A stretch of DNA of 64,000 nucleotides. Origin: Acidobacteriota bacterium. GTDB taxonomy: Bacteria; Acidobacteriota; Blastocatellia; Pyrinomonadales; Pyrinomonadaceae. A program made the position numbers and the translations under genes. This document shows, one piece after another, positions 1 to 7,081 of this stretch (its first letter is position 1; each line of letters opens with the position of its first letter). The stretch covers positions 1 to 64,000 of the forward strand of contig JAOAPY010000001.1 in assembly GCA_025463135.1 (NCBI GenBank), read 5' to 3'. The notes below the pieces were generated by a model. The model was not told the origin of the DNA. It saw only the letters and a program-made list of their open reading frames with translations, and did no database searches.

Positions 1-2338
1 GTGTGCCGGTCGTGTCGAAGGGCGTGGCCTGCGGCGTCAGCACCGCCTGGTTGAAGCTGATGTCGAACGCATAAGCGCCAATGCCCTGACCAGTGGTAGG
101 GCCGACAGTAACGGGAATTGTGCTGGGGCCACCGGGCGGATCTTGTTTGATGGGCAGTGATACAGGAATCGTCGCTGTTCCTTCTGGTGACGATGGTCCG
201 GAAGTGATTGGACCAGCAGGCGTCCAATTCCCCGATACATCGCCCACCAGTATTGCCTTCAGGTCCTGATTAGTCTGATCTGCGCTGAGGCTGTTAAAAG
301 TCAGACTCGCGGCTGTGAACTTCCAACTGCCGGCAATGCTGCCCGGAGAAGGGATGCTCGCCTCATAACGCGCAATCTGCGAAGCATCAAACGGCGACAC
401 TGCTCCGTTATTGCTCGAATCTGCCGCCGTCTGCTGATTGGTCGTAAGTGTAGTTAGATTGGCCGCGAACCTCGCCGCCTGGGAAGCGTCAAAAGCGGTA
501 ATACTCGGATCATGAACTTCAGCTGCGCGCGAAGGCGTGACCGTATAGTTGTTGCCCGCGGGCACATTTGGAAATGCGTAGTCACCGTTGACGTCGGTGC
601 TCGTAGTTCGCGTCGTAAATCCTCCCGAACCCGTCAGGGACATCGTAACGTTCTTCGCGCCCGTGACGCTGTCCTGATAATAGACTCGACCGCTGATTGT
701 GGGTCCCGAGTTGACGGCAGCGAGGGCATCGACGCGGCCGTAGCCGAACGAATTATTGGGGATCTGAGTCGAGGGTATGCCCCCGCAGGTCTGCGCGCTG
801 ACGGTAACATTGGGGTTGGCCGTATTCTGCAAGAGAGCTTTGGTCGCCGCGATATTGCGCAGCAATTGGGGTCGCGCAGACCACAGCAGTGCCACCACGC
901 CAACGACGTGCGGCCCCGCCATTGAAGTGCCGCTAAAGCTGCTATAGCTGGTATCCGTCGTAGGAACAGACGATCGAACGCTGGCGCCAGGCGCCGAGAT
1001 ATTCGGCTTGAGGAGGTTGGGAGTGTAGAACAGGCTCGGACCTCGGCTACTAAAGCTTTGGAGCGCATTGCTGGTTCCGCTTATCGCGCCCACTGAGAAA
1101 CTCGCCTCATAGATTGAGGGTGGGCCGGCGTTCGTCCCAGTGCTAATGCTGCTGCACGCAGAGCCGTCGTTGCCCGCGGAGGCTACGACGAAAATGCCGG
1201 ATGCTTGTGTGTTGTTGATGATGGTTTCTAACGCGCCGGCGGCGCAACCTTCGCTGGGCGGACACCCCCATGAGTTGTTCATAACGTGAGGACGCAGCGT
1301 CGGGTTAGGGCTGGTTCCAGCCAGGTTAGTGGGGGCGATGAAAAATTGGAAGCACTCGGTGTAAGTAGCCGGTGTGCCATTCCCCTGGTCCATGTTGCGG
1401 CAACCGATCCACTTTGCTCCCGGAGCGACGCCGATCTGGTTTCCCGCGCCGTCATCTCCTGAAGTTGTCCCGGTTGTGTGCGTTCCATGAGAGTTGTCGT
1501 CGCACGGGAAGGGGCTGTTGGCTCCACAGCTACCACCGCCGCTGTGGATAGAATCATGCCAGTTGTAATTGTGATCGGCGGTCATCAAGGTTGCGTCCCA
1601 GCCACGATATTTCGGCTTAATGGCGTTATGTGTCCAACGCATGCCTGTATCCTGATTGCCAATAACGATGCCCTGCCCATTAAAGCCCAGCGCCCATACC
1701 GCGGGAGCGTTTACATTCGTCACACCCGTTTCGATGGCCTCGGGAGTGTTGGTCTGTTTCGTTGGGTCGCTGAAGTTGGCTATCTCAGGATCTTCGATCC
1801 AGCGTGACGGTTTGTTAGAGTCAATTTGTGCCACATCCGCGCGGGCCGCGATCGACTCAACCAGGGAACGATCGGCAGTGGCTACGATCATATTGGCCGC
1901 CCAGAACGACTGGTAGGTTTTTCCGCGGGATTCGAGAAACGCCTTGAGTTGTTTCTGACTTTGATCGGCGTGCCTGGTCAGTGTGTTGTAAACATACCAG
2001 CCTCGCTCATCCTGGTCCTTGATCTCATAGGCCGCGCTGACGTCAGCCTGATCCGCAAGCAGGATCACAACCGAAGTGCTTTTGCCGTCGGCCGTATCAT
2101 CAAGCACGTGAGGCGCAATCTTGCTCGCTCGATCAACGAAAAGAAGTCGCTCTAGATTGCTCAGTCGCGAGTTCGAATTTTGATAAGCAGCAAATTCGCC
2201 ACGCGGGGAGGGGACCGGGCTTAGTGCACGAGACGATGAAATGGTCGTCGAGGCGTGCATCATACCCGCCAAACAAAAAGCAAAGAGCAAACCGTAGAAT
2301 AGAATTCGTCTTGGGTTGTGCCACATCTCTGGCTTCAT
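1..2338 (-). CDS. Secreted subtilisin-family (S8) serine peptidase with dockerin/cohesin-like C-terminus, partial
   Basis: This reading frame stays open from an ATG at 2338 to the window edge, giving about 779 residues without a stop. An N-terminal signal segment (hydrophobic around residues 11-30) is followed by an inhibitor-I9-like propeptide and a catalytic S8 domain. The triad is visible: Asp near residue 230 (IGNQDTG), His near 284 (DDNSHGTH), Ser near 472 (SGTSMAGPH), with the oxyanion Asn in VASAGNDG. After about residue 545 comes a carboxypeptidase-regulatory-like beta domain (SGRVYYQDSVTGA), then two dockerin-like half repeats (FDASQAARFAAN and FDASQIARYEAS), then the beginning of a cohesin-like beta sandwich (AYAFDISFNQAVLTP) cut by the edge. 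A Shine-Dalgarno-like GGGGAG lies 9 bases before the start. It probably degrades extracellular protein; the C-terminus may mediate surface or complex attachment (inference). Confidence 0.88.
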   Translation of the reverse strand, partial: MKPEMWHNPRRILFYGLLFAFCLAGMMHASTTISSSRALSPVPSPRGEFAAYQNSNSRLSNLERLLFVDRASKIAPHVLDDTADGKSTSVVILLADQADVSAAYEIKDQDERGWYVYNTLTRHADQSQKQLKAFLESRGKTYQSFWAANMIVATADRSLVESIAARADVAQIDSNKPSRWIEDPEIANFSDPTKQTNTPEAIETGVTNVNAPAVWALGFNGQGIVIGNQDTGMRWTHNAIKPKYRGWDATLMTADHNYNWHDSIHSGGGSCGANSPFPCDDNSHGTHTTGTTSGDDGAGNQIGVAPGAKWIGCRNMDQGNGTPATYTECFQFFIAPTNLAGTSPNPTLRPHVMNNSWGCPPSEGCAAGALETIINNTQASGIFVVASAGNDGSACSSISTGTNAGPPSIYEASFSVGAISGTSNALQSFSSRGPSLFYTPNLLKPNISAPGASVRSSVPTTDTSYSSFSGTSMAGPHVVGVVALLWSARPQLLRNIAATKALLQNTANPNVTVSAQTCGGIPSTQIPNNSFGYGRVDALAAVNSGPTISGRVYYQDSVTGAKNVTMSLTGSGGFTTRTTSTDVNGDYAFPNVPAGNNYTVTPSRAAEVHDPSITAFDASQAARFAANLTTLTTNQQTAADSSNNGAVSPFDASQIARYEASIPSPGSIAGSWKFTAASLTFNSLSADQTNQDLKAILVGDVSGNWTPAGPITSGPSSPEGTATIPVSLPIKQDPPGGPSTIPVTVGPTTGQGIGAYAFDISFNQAVLTPQATPFDTTGT

Positions 2339-2906
2339 CAAAGTTACTCCCCTGATTTCGCCTGAGGGTTCCGATTGGCAAGATGCTGTTAAGGCGCGGC
2401 AAAAAGGGCTGCCTATTCCACAACAGTCTTATCGGATGTGACCCGGGGGGCGATTTCTGTTAACGCTTAGCGTTGTTGGCTCTTAAGATTCCGGCAGGAC
2501 TGATGTCGGAATCAATTAGTTCAAGTCGACCGAGCATCTCGAACGAACCGACACATGCTAACGCACGTTAACCGTCTTTGGAAACTGGGAGCGGGCTGGT
2601 TGAGCACTAATTAAGGATGCGGTTGCCGGTGAGCATAGCGCTGGCTCGGCTGGAAGCTTTCTTCTCGGGGTTCCGCTGCGCGCCATCCCAGGCTTTACTC
2701 TGGCACCCGCTACGCGGGTTGAGAGACCTCTGTTCGTAACTTATCAGAAGTTCCTAAAGTCTACCGGACACTTGCGAAGTTGACCTACTCTCAAACGATG
2801 ATAAGCAGGTTGGCATGAGACTACCGACTGGCTCACGGAACAAACAAGAGCCAGTCGGTTTCAATTCTGTCGGCTTACGGCGCCTGACATCGTGCGATTT
2901 GATTTC
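2339..2906. other. Intergenic region without a convincing gene
   Basis: This gap separates two genes transcribed on the minus strand. It should carry the promoter and leader of the subtilisin gene. It contains a perfect 11-bp hairpin at 2824-2858 (listed separately) and a GC-rich patch around 2670-2730 resembling intergenic repeat debris. No ORF here shows recognisable protein features. Confidence 0.5.
2824..2858 (-). terminator. Hairpin, possible terminator of the S74 lipoprotein gene
   Basis: CCGACTGGCTC at 2824-2834 is perfectly complementary to GAGCCAGTCGG at 2848-2858 with a 13-base loop. It lies about 50 bases past the stop codon of the minus-strand gene ending at 2907. The minus-strand side has no clear U tract, while the plus-strand side runs into a T-rich GGTTTCAATTCT, so direction and efficiency are uncertain. 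Confidence 0.45.
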
Positions 2907-4739
2907 TTATCGCCGGCGACGCGAGGCCGCGCGTAACTGTCGGACTTGGCCTTTCAGTTGTTCAATCTCTTTCTGCTGCTCCTTGATGGCGTTGAGCATC
3001 GTCCAGAGAATTGGGTCGTTATTGACGACCAGGTAGCCCTGGTCGGTTGTTGATACGGCTTCAGGAACAATCTGCTGCACTGCCTTAGCACCAAAGCCGA
3101 TGTGTTCTCCTTCAGATTTGATACCCAGCGCATTATTCGGCCGGTATTCATAGCGAAGCGGCTGCAGTTGCATCACGGCTTTGAGCCCGCTGTTGAAATT
3201 GCCTTTGATATTCTTTAACCGTTCATCCGAAAACACGGCCCAGGATCCGCCGCCTGGTTTGCTCGCCGTGCCATTTACTGACAGGGTATCGGTGGGAGCA
3301 GTGGTCCCAATACCGACGCGGCCAGTGCTATCGATAGCCAATCGCGATGCTGACGCTGTGCCATCAAAAATACTGAAAGTGCCGGTTGTCCCGACTAAAT
3401 CACTTGCGCCACTTGTGAACACGGACCAACTGCGCCCACTGGGCATTGAGGAACCGTCCACAATAAGCCCTGGGCCAAACCCGGCTGACGAGGTAGTTGT
3501 CCGGACTTTTACTACCGCGTGATTGGTGGTTGTATCGGTGCCCGTCTTGACCACATCTAAAGCCTTAGTCGGGCTCGCTGTGCCAATGCCAACTCGCCCA
3601 TCGGCGGAGATATCGATGCTGCTCGTGGGCGCGCCGGGTCTGATGCGGAAGGGCAGGCGCGAGCCGCCGGTGACATCGCGGACGAAAAAGTTGGCTTCGT
3701 TACCAGCGACGTCCCAGGTCTGTGCCGTGAAGCCTCCCGAGTTGTTTTGTTCCAGTCGAGTGGCCGGAGTATCACTATCGTTAATATGCAGATTCAACAC
3801 CGGCGTGCCTGTCCCCAGCCCAACCCGCCCGGTGTTGTCCACCTTGACTGAGTTGGCCGGTGCGCCCGCATCGACTTCAAACACAATCGTTCCCGTCTCT
3901 GAATTACCGGTCGCTCCCTGGTCCACGAATGACAGGAAACTGGCGCCGCCACTGGCTGAACTGTTCGCCCTTATCTGCCAGTTGTTGGTCGGAAAGCCGG
4001 CGCTGGTACTCGTATCGTCAAATTGAATCCGCGTGTTGTTCTCTTTGATCCTAATCGAGTCAAAGCCAAAGACTTCGCCGTTGACGCAATCAAGGCCGAC
4101 ACAGGCGCTGCCCTGCACTATTAGATCGTCGGGGATAACATCATCCGGCGAGAAGAAGAACGCATGATGCCGCCGAGGTTTCAATAAAGAGATCGGTTCT
4201 GCGAGAAGCTTTGGCTGTGGCGTGATGTTGCTAACCGGCCGCGGCGAACGTGGCTCTTCCTGAGCTCCCGCGACGATAACCGCGCCGTGCAGGATTGAAA
4301 ATGTGCCGGACTGAACGAGGGCCTGGAGGTCAGCACGCTTGCGAGTCGAGCGTACTTCCTCAGGATCATCGTCCTTGCCTCGAGTGGCTTGTAAGGTGGC
4401 TTTTGCAGAGGCCGATAAGTCCGAGGCGATTCGCAATTCGTAAGTATAAGGCCCGTCAGGTAATCGTTGGCCCTGATTGTCAGTAAGTGTGAATTCAGCC
4501 GTGGAGCCCGCCTTGAGCTCCTTGCGGAACACGCGGCCATCGGGCGCGGAAACAGTGACTGTGAGCGAAGCGTAAGGAACGGCCAGGTCCCACCTGACAC
4601 TTGATCCCAAAGCACTGATGCGGGCGATGTTGGTTTGTCTGACTTCCTGACCCGCGGTCTGAGACTGTGCGGTAAAGTTGCAAGCAACAACTAGTAACGC
4701 ACAGAAGGATGCGATTGCTATTGATCTTGAGATTTTCAC
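2907..4739 (-). CDS. Fibre-like lipoprotein with C-terminal S74 intramolecular chaperone
   Basis: The 610-residue product begins with a lipoprotein-type signal ending in VVAC. The start chosen is a GTG at 4739 because GGAGG stands 8 bases upstream; an upstream ATG at 4778 lacks such a site. A central region repeats short units of the type DSTGRVGIGT / DNTGRVGLGTG, as in tail-fibre and adhesin stalks. The C-terminus carries the peptidase S74 (chaperone of endosialidase) signature: SDERLKNIKG, then LQPLRYEY, HIGFGAKAVQQIVPEAV, and a final coiled coil (KEQQKEIEQLKGQVRQL). In that family the domain drives trimerisation and may cleave itself off. It is probably a trimeric surface protein; the ligand is unknown. 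It is not prophage-associated here: no other phage genes are adjacent. Confidence 0.85.
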   Translation of the reverse strand: MKISRSIAIASFCALLVVACNFTAQSQTAGQEVRQTNIARISALGSSVRWDLAVPYASLTVTVSAPDGRVFRKELKAGSTAEFTLTDNQGQRLPDGPYTYELRIASDLSASAKATLQATRGKDDDPEEVRSTRKRADLQALVQSGTFSILHGAVIVAGAQEEPRSPRPVSNITPQPKLLAEPISLLKPRRHHAFFFSPDDVIPDDLIVQGSACVGLDCVNGEVFGFDSIRIKENNTRIQFDDTSTSAGFPTNNWQIRANSSASGGASFLSFVDQGATGNSETGTIVFEVDAGAPANSVKVDNTGRVGLGTGTPVLNLHINDSDTPATRLEQNNSGGFTAQTWDVAGNEANFFVRDVTGGSRLPFRIRPGAPTSSIDISADGRVGIGTASPTKALDVVKTGTDTTTNHAVVKVRTTTSSAGFGPGLIVDGSSMPSGRSWSVFTSGASDLVGTTGTFSIFDGTASASRLAIDSTGRVGIGTTAPTDTLSVNGTASKPGGGSWAVFSDERLKNIKGNFNSGLKAVMQLQPLRYEYRPNNALGIKSEGEHIGFGAKAVQQIVPEAVSTTDQGYLVVNNDPILWTMLNAIKEQQKEIEQLKGQVRQLRAASRRRR

Positions 4740-4976
4740 GGAATTTTCCTCCAGGGTGGTGTTGAGGTCACCCGTCATGAGAGTGGTCGTGCGACCATAA
4801 CCACAGGCATTAGACAGCGATTACAGTTCAGAGGTAGCGAACTCCACGGAGTGTCGCACGAGCCAAACTAATTTCTCTTTGTTTCGTGGAATTCGCGGCG
4901 AGTCTTAACAAACCGCTTCACTGCTGTCAAGAATATTTCTAATAACCCCCGGACAGGTAGGGATGAGCAGTCAAAG

Positions 4977-5053
4977 TGGTGCCCCCGGCGCGATTCCAAC
5001 GCGCGACCTCTCGCTTAGGAGGCGAGCGCTCTATGCAACTGAGCTACGGGAGC
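4977..5053 (-). tRNA. tRNA-Arg (anticodon CCU)
   Basis: Reading the minus strand gives a full cloverleaf: acceptor arms GCTCCCG and CGGGGGC, D arm GCTC...GAGC, anticodon stem CTCGC/GCGAG around loop CTCCTAA (anticodon CCT, decoding AGG), T loop TTGGAATC, discriminator A and an encoded CCA at 4977-4979. The rare AGG codon assignment fits a single-copy isoacceptor. Confidence 0.95.
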
Positions 5054-5229
5054 CTGTGTTCAAGATAGTAAGGGTTCAACCGCGAATGGTACAAGGGGAT
5101 GATTGTTCCTGGTGTTTGTGCTTCGTATTTTGTTCCTGGTTCTTTGATGTACTGGCTGTCTTGACCTCGATTCCTCTCAAGGTCCGATTCAACACCTAAG
5201 AACAATGTACCAAGTACCCAGGATCTTCT
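5054..5229. other. Short spacer with imperfect palindromic text
   Basis: This stretch between tRNA-Arg and apt contains GGTACAAGG/GTTCCTGG-type words that recur inverted near 5200 (AACAATGTACCAAGTACC). It resembles other self-complementary spacers in the window and shows no gene. Confidence 0.4.
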
Positions 5230-5751
5230 TCAGGATTGGTATTTGATCAGCGATCTTACGTCGTAGCCTTCCAATTTTTTGCGACCGGGAAGAAATTCCA
5301 GCTCGACGACGAAAACCAAACCTACAACTATGCCGCCGAGGCCTTCGACCAGATCGATCACTGCGCGGGCCGTGCCTCCGGTGGCTAACAGGTCATCCGC
5401 GATGATCACGCGATGACCGCTGCCGACCGCATCGCGATGAATCTCGAGCGTGTCCTGGCCGTACTCAAGATCATAAGAGATCGAAGCACACTCAGCCGGT
5501 AATTTGCGCGGCTTGCGCACCGGTACGAATCCGGCTTTCAGGTGATAGGCCAGGGCCGGGGCAAAAATAAAGCCACGCGCCTCGACACCGATCACAGTGT
5601 CGACCTGTTCGCCTTCAAATTCCGCCGCCAACGCGTCCACTGTATTGCGCAAACCTTCTGGATGCTTAAGCAGCGTGGTGATGTCGTAAAAGTTTATGCC
5701 GGCTTTGGGAAAGTCGGGGACTTCGCGAATTAAGGCTTTAAGATGGTCCAT
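5230..5751 (-). CDS. apt: Adenine phosphoribosyltransferase
   Basis: The enzyme converts adenine and PRPP to AMP and pyrophosphate in purine salvage. The 173-residue length is normal for the family. The N-terminal [20 protein letters not shown] motif and the PRPP-binding loop [14 protein letters not shown] (about residues 115-128) are both intact, as is the GVEARGFIF segment that contacts substrate. It is preceded by a long low-complexity palindrome (5755-5938) separating it from acylphosphatase, so the two genes may not share a simple operon transcript. Confidence 0.96.
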   Translation of the reverse strand: MDHLKALIREVPDFPKAGINFYDITTLLKHPEGLRNTVDALAAEFEGEQVDTVIGVEARGFIFAPALAYHLKAGFVPVRKPRKLPAECASISYDLEYGQDTLEIHRDAVGSGHRVIIADDLLATGGTARAVIDLVEGLGGIVVGLVFVVELEFLPGRKKLEGYDVRSLIKYQS

Positions 5752-5755
5752 GGGT

Positions 5756-5938
5756 CTTTGGTTTTTGGTTTTTGGTCTTTGGTCTTTGGTCTTTGGTCTT
5801 TGGTCTGTCGATCTTTGATCTTTGATTTTTGGTTTTAGGTTTTAGGTTTTAGGTTCTTCAGCATCCTCGGTTTTTAGTCGGAGAAGAGTGTGGGGTGACT
5901 CATCTCAAAGACCAAAGACCCAAGATCAAAGACCAAAG
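5756..5938. repeat. Long imperfect palindrome of GGTCTTT / AAAGACC heptamers
   Basis: Positions 5756-5850 are built from repeated TTTTGGT and GGTCTTT units (about a dozen), and 5908-5938 holds the reverse complement (CAAAGACCAAAGACC...). The RNA could fold into a long AU/GU-rich hairpin between apt and acylphosphatase. Confidence 0.8.
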
Positions 5939-5947
5939 CTCCATTAC

Positions 5948-6229
5948 TTACCGCTCAACTCTAAACAATGAATACCGTCCCGTCGGATCGACAAAAATCT
6001 CTTCAACCTGTTCTACGACTGCAAAGCGCGGCCCGGTGGCCAGGTCGTTCCTGTAGGCCTCAACACTTTGGGCTGGACCTTCAACGAGGGATTCAACGCT
6101 TCCGTCCGGCAGATTTTTCACATAGCCAACGACCTGATGCTGGGCAGCCGCACGCTGCGCAAAGAATCTGTAGCCTACGCCCTGGACCTCGCCTCGAATC
6201 AAAAACTTGCGCGCGATTTTTCCTGACAT
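5948..6229 (-). CDS. acyP: Acylphosphatase
   Basis: This small cytosolic enzyme hydrolyses carboxyl-phosphate bonds of acyl phosphates. The 93 residues match the family length. The signature VQGVGYRFFAQRAA carries the catalytic Arg, and VGYVKNLPDGSVE carries the catalytic Asn and the GSV turn. No strong ribosome-binding site precedes the ATG. The neighbour apt lies downstream on the same strand, beyond the palindromic spacer. Confidence 0.93.
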   Translation of the reverse strand: MSGKIARKFLIRGEVQGVGYRFFAQRAAAQHQVVGYVKNLPDGSVESLVEGPAQSVEAYRNDLATGPRFAVVEQVEEIFVDPTGRYSLFRVER

Positions 6230-6507
6230 CTATCGTCTGTTCTACCCCTGGTCCAATTCGGCCGCGCGCATCTTAAGGCAAACGAGGCCGTGCGCCAAAC
6301 CTGGGAGCTCTCGTTACAAAACCGGGAGCGGTGCCGACCGTATCCCCCACTCAAACTTGCCATCAACTCTTTCAGGGGAAACACCGTGCGAGTACGACGC
6401 CGCCTGTTGGATCCGGAAGCTACGGCTCCCGGTTCTGTACCCTATTTCGAACTGAGTCATCAATTAATCTAAACTGCAAGTCCCCTGCCGGCGCTGCACG
6501 TTGATGG

Positions 6508-6939
6508 CTAGCGGCACTTTCGAATTCGTCCTTCCTGACCGTGAACCAATGTAAACGTACCGACATCCTGATTACTGTTCGCCAGGGTCACGGTCAATGT
6601 CATTTTCTTGCCATCGGTCCAACCGCTGAAACGCGCCGGTTCGCCTTTCCGCTCTTCGTTCATCCTAATGGGGCCGCCATGTTCTCTGACATGCGTGCCC
6701 TGAAGGCTAAACTTGCCGTTCCGATCCAGCCTTAGCGGCCCGGTAATCGTGCCGTTGGCGCAGTCGTACTCTATGGTCGCCGTGCTCCCGTCGATTTCCA
6801 GCCTGATGCTCGTACCGCCCCAGGTTCCGGTAGGAATCGTTTGCATCTTACGTGGCTTGCCTCCAATCACAGAGTAAGCGGCTCCCGAAAGTAAAATCAA
6901 ACAGACCGCCAGCGCCGGTTTCAAATGTTGGTATTTCAT
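6508..6939 (-). CDS. Small secreted protein of unknown function
   Basis: The 143-residue product starts with a clear signal peptide (KPALAVCLILLSGAAYSV). The mature part is short, beta-rich in appearance (GTWGGTSIRLEIDGSTATIEY ... FSGWTDGKKMTLTVTL) and would fit a small lipocalin- or beta-barrel-like extracytoplasmic fold, but I recognise no family. GGAGG occurs about 14 bases upstream of the ATG. It lies 142 bases downstream of the larger secreted protein at 7082-9853 on the same strand, so the two may be expressed together. Confidence 0.7.
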   Translation of the reverse strand: MKYQHLKPALAVCLILLSGAAYSVIGGKPRKMQTIPTGTWGGTSIRLEIDGSTATIEYDCANGTITGPLRLDRNGKFSLQGTHVREHGGPIRMNEERKGEPARFSGWTDGKKMTLTVTLANSNQDVGTFTLVHGQEGRIRKCR

Positions 6940-7081
6940 AGATGTTCGTCGACCTCCTCGCCGAGCTTCCAGCCGGCCTACGCTGATACGATGCCGAAAA
7001 CATTGTAACCGATGTAACGCAAGTGGTTAGCTTTAGTGTGATCTTAAATGCCACGCAACCGCCGCAAACTAACAGTTTCCG

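Noticed and set aside
512-1068. Plus- and minus-strand ORFs of up to 144 codons inside the subtilisin gene
   Set aside because: They are in other frames of a continuous S8 reading frame with intact catalytic motifs; their translations show no domain.
3523-4026. A 167-codon plus-strand ORF opposite the S74 lipoprotein gene
   Set aside because: It is antisense to a repeated, clearly coding region and its Pro/Val-rich translation mirrors the repeats.
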